Position numbers and translations under genes: made by a program. 64,000 nucleotides of DNA from contig CAJNDS010000014.1 in the NCBI GenBank assembly GCA_905221605.1, forward strand, positions 575,920 to 639,919, read 5' to 3'. Below the pieces are notes generated by a model, which worked only from the letters and a program-made list of their open reading frames with translations, was not told the origin of the DNA and made no database searches. Each line of letters opens with the position of its first letter. Positions within the stretch are counted from its first letter, which is position 1. Shown here in pieces: positions 11,290-20,884 of the stretch. Source of the stretch: Symbiodinium natans (lineage: Eukaryota; Sar; Dinophyceae; Suessiales; Symbiodiniaceae).

Positions 11290-11570
11290 AAAATGTTGTA
11301 GCCACACCGTCCTCCGTGCCGTCCTGCCACTGCCACTGCCAATTGGCCGCAGCACCGGCTCGCCAATCCTCGCCCTCCCCCTGCTCTTCCTGGGTCGAAG
11401 CCGCCGCTTCTGCATCTATCACCTCCTCCGCCTGCTCCTCCGGTCTGTCCTGCACTTCTTCCTCCGATTCCTCTTCCTTCTCCTCTACGGGCGCACGGAG
11501 CGCCCCCTCCTTTTGAACCAGGGAAGCGCGAAGGAGGTGCGGAGCTGAACTTGGCCTTGCTCTCTTCACG
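11290..11570 (-). CDS. Acidic low-complexity exon, possible 5' part of the phosphatase gene
   Basis: A minus-strand frame is rich in Glu (PVEEKEEESEEEVQDRPEEQ) and ends with a Trp/Gln patch before running into telomere-like text. Composition and strand fit an N-terminal exon of the downstream phosphatase, but no splice join was proven. Confidence 0.3.
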
Positions 11571-11580
11571 CCAGACCTTC

Positions 11581-11725
11581 ATAGGGTTTAGGGTTTAGGG
11601 TTTAAGGTTTAGGGTTTAGGGTTTAGGGGGTTTAGGGTTTAGGGTTTAGGCTTTCGGGTTTAGGACTTGGGGTTTAGGGTTTATGGTTTAGGGTTTAAGG
11701 TTTTGGGTTTAAGGTTTAGGGTTTA
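11581..11725 (+). repeat. Telomere-like tract (TTTAGGG, degenerate)
   Basis: TTTAGGG units mixed with TTTAAGG, TTTCGGG and TTTATGG variants. Confidence 0.85.
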
Positions 11726-12180
11726 GGTCTTTCTAGATGTTTCTATAAAAATTGTATTAGTGCTGCGATTAGGCGCGGAGGTCGGGTGTTTAGAGAAGAC
11801 CTTGTCACAGAACATACAGATAGAATGTTTCTGCCAGAGGAGGCTTTCGGGCCGGTTGCTGTGCTCGCGCACAGACTCATCTCGGCCGCACCTCAGTTTC
11901 TTCTTCAGGAAATCAATCTAGCAAGTACGGAGAAGCAACGGCCGTCAAGAAGCTAGTCTCCGATCGCAAAGGGGTTTTCACGCTGCCCAACGCCATACAG
12001 AGCGAGTCCTTGACTGACATTCAGAATCTGCTTGCGAAAAAAAAGTCAGAAGCTGCCTGCGATAAATAGAGACAACTGTTGCGAGAAGACATGATGTTTG
12101 AGACCAAGAAACTGCAAGAGAAAGATCAGCGGAAGGAGAGGTTGCTTTCAAGTTCTTTCAAGCTCAAGCCGAAACTGCGC
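11726..12180. other. Unassigned, possible decayed coding sequence on the plus strand
   Basis: A plus frame with SESLTDIQNLLAKKK and a following frame from 12,079 with a charged stretch (KKLQEKDQRKERLL) read like coding text but are separated by stops. No family was recognised. Confidence 0.25.
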
Positions 12181-12190
12181 GGTATGATCA

Positions 12191-12660
<470 letters not shown>

Positions 12661-13004
12661 CTCGCCTGCGCGTTCCTCGCGTGTGCATCTGTCACGCACA
12701 CCTCTCACACCTAGTGAAAATTGCAAGTACACATCTGCAGTGTTCTCTGAACCTCGGCGTCCAGCTGCTAATGCCTTCGTGGATCTACAGTCATTGAACA
12801 AGCAGACTCTTCTTCTCTCGCATTAACTGTTACTGCTAAAGCGCTTATTTGTCTTCAGCAAGACTCTTTAGAAGCTTGCACTTTGGAATCAGATATCAGT
12901 GAATTCAGACTGGCATCTACACTGTTTCTTTTACATTGGGGCTGTGCGAAACTGAGGCCGTGTAGCTTCGTCTGGAGGAAAACATACTTCCTGAGCAGCT
13001 TGGC

Positions 13005-13435
13005 TTAGCCTTGGCTCAAGTACTTGGCTGTAGGACACCACGCTTTATCGTAATGGTCCCAGCGCCAGCCTACGCAGAAATGCCTCGATGCACCCACGGG
13101 ATGGTTTTCATCGGGCTTCACGAAGGAAGATATCAAGCGAGCAGGACCCCCAAGACTATACTCCATGTGCACCAGCTTTCCAGTCTTGAGGGTGTCTACG
13201 CGAACTACTGTGCCCGTCAGCCTCTCAAAGCGATCAACATCAGACAACTCGCGCGGCTCCTTTCGACCTAACACGACGATGGAGCGAGGACAAAATATGG
13301 CGTTTCTCAAGCACGTAAACAAGCGACGCCGGCCTTCGAGGTAATTGATGGCCTTTCCGATGCGTTGATGCAGAGTCTCTTCCGTGTTGGGAAGGAGCTC
13401 CAGGGCCTTGTTGAAAATGCTCCGGTGCTTTATTT
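13005..13435 (-). CDS. Coding-like exon, function unknown
   Basis: One minus-strand frame stays open for about 143 codons to a stop at 13,005, with balanced composition. It contains NKALELLPNTEETLHQRIGK, CLRNAIFCPRS, RFERLTGTVVRVDTL and CVGWRWDHYDKAWCP. An AG just upstream of the open part, after a TAAATAAAG word, is a possible acceptor. I do not recognise the family. Conserved Trp, Tyr and Cys suggest a folded domain. It could be the last exon of a gene whose earlier exons lie at 13,435-13,930. Confidence 0.35.
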
Positions 13436-13785
13436 AACCTCCAAGAAGCACCTGCGTGTCCCGCCTCATCAAATAAACCCAAGGTCACCGGAGCAAGCTG
13501 CCGCCCGAACCAGTCGGACGGTATGCGAAGCTCGGTCCGGTTCGCACCCACAGTTTCAGTCCACTTAGCCTTGCACCAAAACACTCTTAACCATCACCAA
13601 GAAGTGCCAGGACTTGCTACTATCTCACCTGGATCATTTGCAGAAGGAAGCTCTGCTGTTCCAGAATAGTCTTGCTGCACTTTACAGACCTTAGAAGAGC
13701 AAAGACGCTATCTCTGTCTCTTCAAGAGACTTTCGGGCTCTCACAGATCACCCAACGCCAAAACTGCTACGCATGAACTGCTACC

Positions 13786-14055
13786 TTGCACTCGCAAACA
13801 AATTATGCGGTCAACATGCTTGGCCCAATTTGCGAGTCGCTGGTGCCATTCGTGCAGAAGAGCAAGCAGAACGACCCGAAAGTCGATCCACAGCTCTTCT
13901 GCCCTCGGCAGCCAGTCCTCCACATTGCGTGTTGGTCGAGAGGATGTGGACGGCTCCGGGACCTAAGAACACGCAACAACACAACAGTCTTCAGGCTGTA
14001 TCAATTGCATTTCAACAAGATGCCGACCGAGTTCGTGGAGTTGCCCGCCTGCTGA
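13786..14055 (+). CDS. Short coding-like fragment, function unknown
   Basis: The plus frame contains NYAVNMLGPICESLVPFVQK and VFRLYQLHFNKMPTEF, reading more like protein than the surrounding frames. There is also a plausible minus-strand frame over 13,741-13,923, so the strand is uncertain. No motif identified. Confidence 0.2.
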   Translation: MHSQTNYAVNMLGPICESLVPFVQKSKQNDPKVDPQLFCPRQPVLHIACWSRGCGRLRDLRTRNNTTVFRLYQLHFNKMPTEFVELPAC

Positions 14056-14396
14056 CGCTGCCGCCCAGACTTACCTCCCCGCCTCGCAAAACAACAACAG
14101 AAGAGCAAGCGTGCTCAAGTTCTTTGGTTTTACAGGGACTCGCCTTTTTCCCGTCCAGGAAACCCTCTGGGGCATGGCGTCTTCTACTTTCTGCTTGGCA
14201 GGATGCGGCTGCGCGTTCTCAAGCTTCCCTCCAAAACAGCAAGCGCGCGCTCCTACTTTCTACAATGAAACTTCATTGACTAGCATGATTGGTCCGGTCA
14301 TTTTAGGATTACGAAACTCTGAAGGCTCGCGACCCAAAGCACAAGCTTCCAAAGAATCTTGATGAACCCAGGTTATTCGGTTTGTCTACCGAGTGT

Positions 14397-15283
14397 ATAA
14401 ACCGCGGTCCGGAGCTGTCGCTGAACCCGGAAGTGCACGCACACCACGGTCTAGCATATACCGGACCCGGAACTGCACATACATATAACGGTTCTCAGCA
14501 TAAGTTCTTATTGGCAGTAAGCAAATAGCCCCCATCTGTCATTATCGACAGGCTGTTATAAATTTTGAAGGCGACAGTGTCCTGAGAAGGCCAGGCGTAG
14601 ATGTCTGTGGAGCGCCGATCCTGGAGTTAGAATACTCACCGGACAGTGTCTAATACGATCATACTGATATATGTGCACAAACATAAGTATCAGGTATATA
14701 TATATGTATAATACAACGGTCCGGAGCTTTTACCGAACCGGGAAGTCTACGCACGCCACGGTCCAGCATACAGCGGACCCGGCCCACAAGGGATATGCGT
14801 ATGTATACGTGTATAAACCACGGTCCGGAGCTTTCGCCGAACCCGGAAAAGCATGCACACCACGGTCCAGCATATACTGGACCCGGAAGTGCACATACAT
14901 ATAATGGTAGACAAGGGATATGGGTATGTGTATGCGTATAAATCACGGTCCGGAGCTTTCGCCGAATCCGGCACCACGGTCCAGCATATACCGGACCCGG
15001 AACTGCACACACATATAACGGTAGACAAGGGATATGGGTAGGTATATGTGTATAAACCACGGTCCGGAGCTGTCGCTGAACCCGGAAGTGCATGCATACC
15101 ACGGTCCAGCACATACCGGACCCGGAACTGCACACACATATAACGGTAGACAAGGGATATGGGTATGTATATGTGTATAAACCACGGTCCGGAGTTTTCG
15201 CCGAACCTGGAAGGGCATGCGCACCACGGTCCAGCACATACCGGACCCGGAACTGCACATACATATAACGGTTCTCAGCATAA
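14397..15283. repeat. ~125-bp satellite array, left half (interrupted by the LTR element)
   Basis: Units begin near ccacggtccggagc and contain gccgaacccgg, ccacggtccagca, accggacccgg and a TATA-rich end (atgtgtataaa). Unit starts at 14,818, 14,942, 15,056 and 15,181 give spacings of 114-125 bp. A different ~190-bp block (gttcttattggcagtaag..) lies at 14,503-14,700. The array continues at 32,314 on the other side of the inserted element. Confidence 0.92.
15280..15283. other. Target-site duplication ATAA, left copy
   Basis: ATAA precedes the left LTR and ATAA follows the right LTR (32,314-32,317). Joining the flanks gives ctcagcATAAgttctt, which is present unoccupied at 32,974-32,990 and, with one change downstream, at 14,494-14,510. 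Confidence 0.9.
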
Positions 15284-15577
15284 TGTGAAGTCGACCAGCA
15301 CTGGACTTGCACTAAACCAATGCAATCACAGCCCGGCCACGCTGTTTTACGACTTCGCGAGTTCAAGCACTTGTGCAGCTACGCCTGAGTGCGTCCGGTC
15401 GGACCGCACAGCAACCTAAGAGCTACTGTACGAAACTACCGTGCTCAAAGGCACAAGCTCGGTACTTGAGCCAAAACATTGGCATTGTTACGAATTGCAA
15501 AACTACACATGCAAAGGAAAACAACACGCTGCACTAGCACTAAGCAAGCACTCCATGCATGCTTTGACCTGCTCACA
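15284..15577 (-). repeat. 3' LTR (left)
   Basis: 294 bp, starting TGTGAAGTCG and ending CCTGCTCACA on the plus strand. Matches 32,020-32,313 with no difference seen by eye. Confidence 0.95.
15465..15476 (-). other. Spliced-leader-like motif inside the 3' LTR
   Basis: On the element's sense strand it reads TTTTGGCTCAAG, identical to the last 12 bases of the dinoflagellate spliced leader as I remember it (ending CCATTTTGGCTCAAG). A GCCA word lies just upstream, separated by a short difference. Confidence 0.45.
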
Positions 15578-15588
15578 TTCGCCCCTCA
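15578..15588 (-). other. Polypurine-tract candidate
   Basis: TGAGGGGCGAA on the minus strand lies directly against the 3' LTR. It has one interrupting pyrimidine, so it is a modest match. Confidence 0.5.
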
Positions 15589-16267
15589 GCCGAGGCTTCC
15601 GGCTCACCAAGAGCTCGTAGTGCGTCAAGCACTTCAGCAACGCGGCAAATGGGGTAGGGCGAGGGTGTCGCGTGCGACCCTGGTAGAGCCCGCACATCAT
15701 GAGCATTGGCATGCGGCTTCGGCGGCAGCCCGCACTATCAAACGGACGCACGACGACAGCAGCCCTCTACGACCCTAAACCACCCCAAGTCGCGAGCGCT
15801 CACCTTTGTGCAGGCAGGCGAGGCTCCAGAGTACTGGGCAGGTCTTTGTGCTGCTAGTGCAAAGCTATGGTACAAATGGTACACTGTACACACTACCGGC
15901 CCTAAGCTACGGCTACGGCTACTCACCTATCCAGAACTACCTACGGGCTACCGGACTCAGCGAGAGCCGCGCACATTGCTTGTGCCGCAGCCAGTGCAAC
16001 TCGCACGCGCTTCGGCGAGCGCACTGCCGCGACCAGGACACGGTCCGCAGCACCTGCAAAAGAGCTCCCTCGACAAGAGGGGCCACAGGCAGGGCGGAGA
16101 AGAAAAGTGCGGGGAATGCAAAATGGGCAGGCTTCCAACCTGCCGCGGCCTTTTCGCCCGCAGTCACGCAAAGAAAGTGCAAAAGGTTGGCGAAGCAGCG
16201 TGCCGTGCTGCAACGCCGGCTCTGATAATGCGTGGATACATACCACGCCGCGCCAACTGGCCGCAGC
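15589..16267 (-). other. 3' untranslated region of the LTR element
   Basis: About 680 bp lie between the stop of the third ORF and the polypurine tract. Overlapping frames occur on both strands but none has a motif. Confidence 0.6.
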
Positions 16268-19200
16268 CTACTCGATACCCTGTGGAGCAGTGTTGGGGGC
16301 ACGAGTGGCGTTGCCAGCAACGTTGGAGCTACTGGCTCGCTCCAACTGAGGGCGCTTCGCAACCGCCTCATCGAGGGAGAATGCCTCAGCCGACACCCTC
16401 TGGAAATCCTCGACGTAGGACTGCGCGACAGGGTGCGTCTTGGGGACCTCAAGCTTAAGCCCTGCTTCCGCATTGGCCTTGCTGCTTGTGGTAAAATTGA
16501 GGCTCCCAATCAGCACCACCGCGCCGTCAGGCCGCAGTAGGCAAAGGGCCTTGGCATGGTGCAGCCCTTGAATCCCGGTGCCTACCTTAGCCCCGCGGCC
16601 GTCGCGAGCATAGGCGTCGCGCAAGGATGTGCCGCAACCCACCTTCACCTCGGCACCTGCGGCCGCCAAGCGTTTCAACGCTTGCCACTGAAGCTTGGTG
16701 CGGTGGCATTGTCCCATGTCGGCGACAATCCGAACGCTTGCGCCCTTGCCAAGCGACGCTTCGATTGCCTCGATGCAGGATGGGCAATCTAAGCTGTAAG
16801 CCCGGATGTAGATCACATCCTCTGCTGCTCCGGAACCAAGCAGCGTTTGGGCGGCCTGAATGTATGGCCCGCCCGCAAGGAATTCCGCTTCTTTGACTGG
16901 AGAACTCCTAGCGGGGGCTGGGCCCTTGTTCCTCCGGCTTGGCGTGCGCGCCACAGTGGCAGTGGCGGCACGTTGCACGGAGCCGGAATGTGCGTGGGCT
17001 GCGCTCGCTCCATCTGCTGGGGCCGCGGCCAGGTCACGACCCGCGAGCCCCTGAAAGCAGGAGAGCCCGCGGCTCTTGGCCGCGAGTTGGGAGAAACACC
17101 CTTCACTGTTCCCCAAACCCAACACCACCTTACCCTTAGCTAGGGCATCGGAGGCGGTACTCCGAATGGAGTCTGTGAGCGCAGGACCCGCGCCTCGCTG
17201 GGCCGCGTGCAAAAACCCTAAGGAACGAGCGGTGTCCATTGCGGCATCGCAATGCCCGCAGCGTCCTTCTGCCAGGTAAGCACGACAGCCACAGGCAGCT
17301 GTCTCCTCCTTGAGATGCACCCAAACCTTATGGGTCACCCCTTTCTTGGTGCTCGCGACCTCAAACGTCGCTTCGGAGCCAAGGAGCTGAGACAGCCGCG
17401 CCTCAGGGGCCGCGGTGTTGCCATGTCGCAAATGCGCAATGCGATTGGCAACGGCACGACTCACGTACCACAGAACAGCACCGCACAAGATCACTACCAC
17501 GAGAGTGATGGCTGTTCCGGCGACCCACACGGTCCGCCTCGCCCCGTGACCGATTTCCTCGACCACGTCGGCCGAAATCGTTGCAACCGCGTGCATAGAG
17601 TCCTCGACAACATGCACAGCCCCGCGGTGCAACTGCAAGGCAATCGGCGCCGACGCTGCAGCCGCCAGGCCCCACCAGCCGTTGATGTTCCCGTTGAGGG
17701 CGTGCATCAACCGATTGAGGAGCCCGCGACCTAGGAAAAAGGGGGTCCGCGGCGGAAGCGGAACACTCGGCGGCGGCCGGGCCGACCCGCACGGGAAAGC
17801 TGGGACCCAGCTGGTGCTTGGGCGGGGTTGGAGCGCGGCAACAATGCCCGCGGCGAAAGCGCCCCAGGCGTACTTGCCCCTCCCCTTGGGCTTGCCCTTG
17901 GCATCGGACTTGCCCCTGCCCTTCGGCTTGCCCTGGCCCTTGCCACGGGCGTCTGCCCAAGCACCCCACGGGTCGCGGCCCTTGCCGTGCGTCGCCTCCT
18001 CGCGACGTCTCTTGCCGCCCCTCTTCTTGTGTTTGCTTCTAAGAAGAGGCTGGATCGTTTCCTGATCCATCGCGCGATTGGCCAGAAGGATCTCGTACTC
18101 CAGCTCATCTTGGCTGCTCTCGGAGCCCGAGTCCCTCTGTTCGCCGCGCCGCGGATCCGGGATCCCGCGGGACACGACCTCTGCCAAGCGGAGAGGTGTG
18201 CTGCACCTAAAGCACAACTGCCTGAATGAAAGGTTCCATTCATAGCAGTTAGGGCACTGCCACCCTGCTATGCGGAGCGCTTCGCTGATGTGATCATCGC
18301 GCTCCGCCTTCTCCGCCTGGCGCCGCTCCCGCTTCTTGGCGCGCTCGGCCGCCTGCGCCTCCTCGGCCGCCTGGAGGGCTTCAGCGAGTTCCTCATCGCT
18401 GAGGAGCCTCGCGGCATCTGCCCGCGCTTGTTGGTCTTCAAGCTCTTCGGCAGAAAACCTCCGCCGCCATTGCTCCGGCGCGGTTTGGGGATCCACCTCC
18501 CACCACCCGATGTCGATCCCATTGATCCATCGGCCGTCGCACGGGGCGCCCGCATTCGGGCCGCCCGCGTGCGTGGTGAGGCACTGGTCCTCGGTCACCG
18601 GGTTAATGGCTTCGCAGAAGAAGCACCGCCAGCTGCCGTAGGGGTAAAAGCGGCCTTCGACGTAGGCTCGGTTGGCTGGGAGGGCGACCTCGTCCGCCTC
18701 ATCCGCGGTGGCAGCCTCCATCTCAACCGAGACCTCTTCGTCCTTGACGACCTCCGTCTCCTCCTCCTGTTCCTCCTTGACCAGGGGCTCTTCCTCCTCC
18801 CGGCCAACCTTGAGGTGGGACTCAGTGCGAACCTCGGCGCGCATCAAAATGACGTCAAGGCTATCCGCGGCTGGGTCGCCCGCGAAGAAGGAGTCGATCT
18901 CCTTGGCATGGAGATCGTCGAGAGGCGTCACCAGGTCCGGCGAGTAATCTCGCTTGGAGCGACGCTCGGCCAGGCGTCGCTGGACGTCGCCCTTCGGCGG
19001 CTCGAGGGCCCGCCCGCGCGGAGCGGCCTTCCGCGGAGGCTCGGGCACGGCCTCCTCCGTGGGCTCGCTCTTGGGCGTGGACCCTCCATCGCTTCCCTCT
19101 GGAGCACCAGGGGGGTCCAGCTCGGGGTCGTCGCGAAGCCACCCCGGCGGATGGCTACCACCATAGAGGCGGAACAGCCGTCCCCGCCAGTCCTGACGAA

Positions 19201-20884
19201 AAGGGTCAAGAGGTGCGGAGGGGCTGATCCCCAGGTTGGGCGGAAGAGAGGCGCCATGGCAGGCCGCCTGATGCAAGTGGTACTGCACCAGCGACTCAAA
19301 CGCTAGCCCGCATCCCGGAGCCGAACATCCGTAGTGGCCGTCAGCGTTGGGGCGAGGCTCCTCTGAGGCTGAGGCGGACTGGGCGGTCCCGCCTCCCGAA
19401 GGCCTGCCGGTACTGCTCGGCCCTGCAGCCCCGGGGGCGTCCTGACCATCGTCAGACACCTCTTCCCCGTCGGCGCCTTCCCCGGCCGCCCGACTCTCTC
19501 CCTCTCGGCGCAGCGTTTTGAGGGACTCCTCCCGCTTGGTGATCTTCTCCAGCTTCACCATCGCAGTTCCCGCAACCTCCAGTATTCTCGACTGGAGCTT
19601 CTGCGCTCTAAGAAGAGCTTCGGACCGCGCGAGGTATTCCTTCGCGCTGGTGACCACAGACTGGCCGAGCACGAGGACTCCTTCCTCCGTGCTCTCGGCC
19701 TGGGCCCCACTAGCGGGCTCCTCGTCCTCCTTCACTCTGACCGCGGCTGGAGGCGCCCGCGTGTCGGGAAGATCCGAGCTGGAACTATCTTCCTCGACAC
19801 CTTCAGCTGCTTGGGCTGCCTCTTCCTCGAGCGAGTCCTCGGGCTCGAGGACATTGGGGCCCGGGATGTTGCGCCTAGGGTACACCTTGGGCTTCGCTGG
19901 CACGATCGAAGTCCTAGGAGTCCCTAGGGGACGCCCTTTGGCCTTAGGCGCGGCCTTAGGAGGGGTAACAGGTTGGGCGGCCCCCGCGGCCATGACACGA
20001 CCCGCAGGGGCCAGCACAACCGTCGAGGAGCTCGCCGCGCCACTGCTGGCCGCAGCAGCTTGGGACGCTTGGACCGTGCCCAGTTTCGGTCCTCGCCCCA
20101 ACGGCGGGTTGGGGCCCGCACTGGGGTCGCCTAAACTCTTTAGGTCGACACGCAAGACCAACCTATCCACTTCCAACTCAGCTATCAAGTCTGAGTAGAC
20201 AGGCGAGCCCCTGGGGAGTGCCCAGATGCGGGAAATGCCGGTGGCCCTAATCTGGCCAGTGAGGGCCACCCCATCCGCTCCTGCATAGATGGGCACTCCG
20301 GCGTCCCGCAGGACCGCCAGTCGGACCTCGACTATGCAAGTCGATCCGCGGCGGAACCCGCGCCTTCCGTCCTCCCACTGCGTGGGGCAGTGTCCTAGGA
20401 CGTAGTGAACCCCGAGGCGGCCTCCCGGCCCGCCGCCGGGGATCAGGCCGTTCTGCAACAGGCTTGGCACGACATGCAAGTCCGTGCCGTGCCACATGGC
20501 CGGGCCATACTGACGGATGAGGTCGTCGATGGCCGTCTCACTTAGGCCCTCCATCATGAACCCCATCGGATGGCCGCAATCGGCAGAGTGGCCTTGGAAG
20601 GCACGAAGGAAACCAGCGTGCGAGGTATCCAACCTCGGTTTCCGCTGGCTGGCGTCGTGCGCGACCGCCTGGTTGTACTGGTTGATGGTGATCCCGAGTT
20701 GCTCGATCAACTCGTCAACCGGGTAGAGGCCGCCCGGACCGAACCGGCCTCTGCAGCCACCTTCGCCGTGCCGCATGCATCGGACTAGCAGGCGCTGCAC
20801 GTCGTCTATCGTGGGCGGGCCCTTTCTGCCCTTAGGGCCTGGGCTCTTGCTTTTGCCCCTGCCCTTAGACCCTCCTCCACCCAT
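16268..20884 (-). CDS. Third ORF: Tpt1/KptA-like, zinc-finger and PLD-like multidomain protein
   Basis: Starts at the ATG at 20,884 in a strong context; the frame is closed by TAG just above a GTG at 20,977. The 1,538-residue product has, in order: a Gly/Lys-rich tip; a Tpt1/KptA RNA 2'-phosphotransferase-like domain (RCMRH, RAFQGHS, MWHGT, VHYVLG, RRGSTCIVEV, DGVALT); an acidic linker; a C2H2 finger (CSAPGC..HLHQAACH); two RanBP2-type fingers (W-x-C-x2-C-x3-N-x6-C); a charged coiled segment; a Gly/Lys-rich patch; one membrane segment (VAGTAITLVVVILCGAVLW); a SWIM finger (C-x-C-x8-C-x-H); and a PLD-like domain (HHAK..GSLNFT). It occupies the position of an env gene. The domains suggest RNA-end processing or nucleic-acid handling, possibly at a membrane; this is inference. 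Expression route (frameshift, reinitiation or trans-splicing) is unknown. Confidence 0.88.
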   Translation of the reverse strand: MGGGGSKGRGKSKSPGPKGRKGPPTIDDVQRLLVRCMRHGEGGCRGRFGPGGLYPVDELIEQLGITINQYNQAVAHDASQRKPRLDTSHAGFLRAFQGHSADCGHPMGFMMEGLSETAIDDLIRQYGPAMWHGTDLHVVPSLLQNGLIPGGGPGGRLGVHYVLGHCPTQWEDGRRGFRRGSTCIVEVRLAVLRDAGVPIYAGADGVALTGQIRATGISRIWALPRGSPVYSDLIAELEVDRLVLRVDLKSLGDPSAGPNPPLGRGPKLGTVQASQAAAASSGAASSSTVVLAPAGRVMAAGAAQPVTPPKAAPKAKGRPLGTPRTSIVPAKPKVYPRRNIPGPNVLEPEDSLEEEAAQAAEGVEEDSSSSDLPDTRAPPAAVRVKEDEEPASGAQAESTEEGVLVLGQSVVTSAKEYLARSEALLRAQKLQSRILEVAGTAMVKLEKITKREESLKTLRREGESRAAGEGADGEEVSDDGQDAPGAAGPSSTGRPSGGGTAQSASASEEPRPNADGHYGCSAPGCGLAFESLVQYHLHQAACHGASLPPNLGISPSAPLDPFRQDWRGRLFRLYGGSHPPGWLRDDPELDPPGAPEGSDGGSTPKSEPTEEAVPEPPRKAAPRGRALEPPKGDVQRRLAERRSKRDYSPDLVTPLDDLHAKEIDSFFAGDPAADSLDVILMRAEVRTESHLKVGREEEEPLVKEEQEEETEVVKDEEVSVEMEAATADEADEVALPANRAYVEGRFYPYGSWRCFFCEAINPVTEDQCLTTHAGGPNAGAPCDGRWINGIDIGWWEVDPQTAPEQWRRRFSAEELEDQQARADAARLLSDEELAEALQAAEEAQAAERAKKRERRQAEKAERDDHISEALRIAGWQCPNCYEWNLSFRQLCFRCSTPLRLAEVVSRGIPDPRRGEQRDSGSESSQDELEYEILLANRAMDQETIQPLLRSKHKKRGGKRRREEATHGKGRDPWGAWADARGKGQGKPKGRGKSDAKGKPKGRGKYAWGAFAAGIVAALQPRPSTSWVPAFPCGSARPPPSVPLPPRTPFFLGRGLLNRLMHALNGNINGWWGLAAAASAPIALQLHRGAVHVVEDSMHAVATISADVVEEIGHGARRTVWVAGTAITLVVVILCGAVLWYVSRAVANRIAHLRHGNTAAPEARLSQLLGSEATFEVASTKKGVTHKVWVHLKEETAACGCRAYLAEGRCGHCDAAMDTARSLGFLHAAQRGAGPALTDSIRSTASDALAKGKVVLGLGNSEGCFSQLAAKSRGLSCFQGLAGRDLAAAPADGASAAHAHSGSVQRAATATVARTPSRRNKGPAPARSSPVKEAEFLAGGPYIQAAQTLLGSGAAEDVIYIRAYSLDCPSCIEAIEASLGKGASVRIVADMGQCHRTKLQWQALKRLAAAGAEVKVGCGTSLRDAYARDGRGAKVGTGIQGLHHAKALCLLRPDGAVVLIGSLNFTTSSKANAEAGLKLEVPKTHPVAQSYVEDFQRVSAEAFSLDEAVAKRPQLERASSSNVAGNATRAPNTAPQGIE
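16373..16900 (-). other. PLD-like domain of the third ORF
   Basis: One HxK motif (HAK) and a GSxN motif (GSLNFT) are spaced as in single-motif PLD nucleases of the Nuc/Zucchini type, preceded by a strand-helix region (DVIYIRAYSLD, VRIVADMG). The Asp that usually follows the Lys by four residues is not at that spacing; an Asp lies three residues further on. Nuclease activity is therefore uncertain. Confidence 0.7.
17243..17530 (-). other. Membrane segment followed by SWIM zinc finger (third ORF)
   Basis: About 20 hydrophobic residues (17,530-17,462) are followed by a basic stretch and then CGCRAYLAEGRCGHC, which fits C-x-C-x8-C-x-H of SWIM fingers (17,305-17,243). SWIM domains bind nucleic acid or protein in transposases and kinases. 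Confidence 0.65.
20153..20812 (-). other. Tpt1/KptA-like domain of the third ORF
   Basis: Known enzymes use an Arg-His pair near the N terminus, an Arg before the QGHS motif, and a further Arg before the last strands, to bind NAD+ and the 2'-phosphate. Here the equivalents are RH in RCMRH, R in RAFQGHS and R in GFRRGS, and the WHGT box is also present. The full set of expected residues therefore appears intact. Length, about 200 residues, fits the family. Confidence 0.8.

Noticed and set aside
13003-13021. Spliced-leader relict (TAGCCTTGGCTCAAG) on the plus strand
   Set aside because: It lies over the 3' end of a minus-strand coding-like exon, has a 3-base gap against the leader, and no poly(A) or retro-copy structure follows.
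14659-15366. 235-codon minus ORF in the satellite, and similar ORFs at 32,309-33,809
   Set aside because: The protein text changes frame from unit to unit with the 125-bp period; no single conserved protein is maintained.
18290-19306. Plus-strand ORF of 338 codons over the third ORF
   Set aside because: Antisense shadow of a GC-rich coding frame whose domains are clearly on the minus strand.
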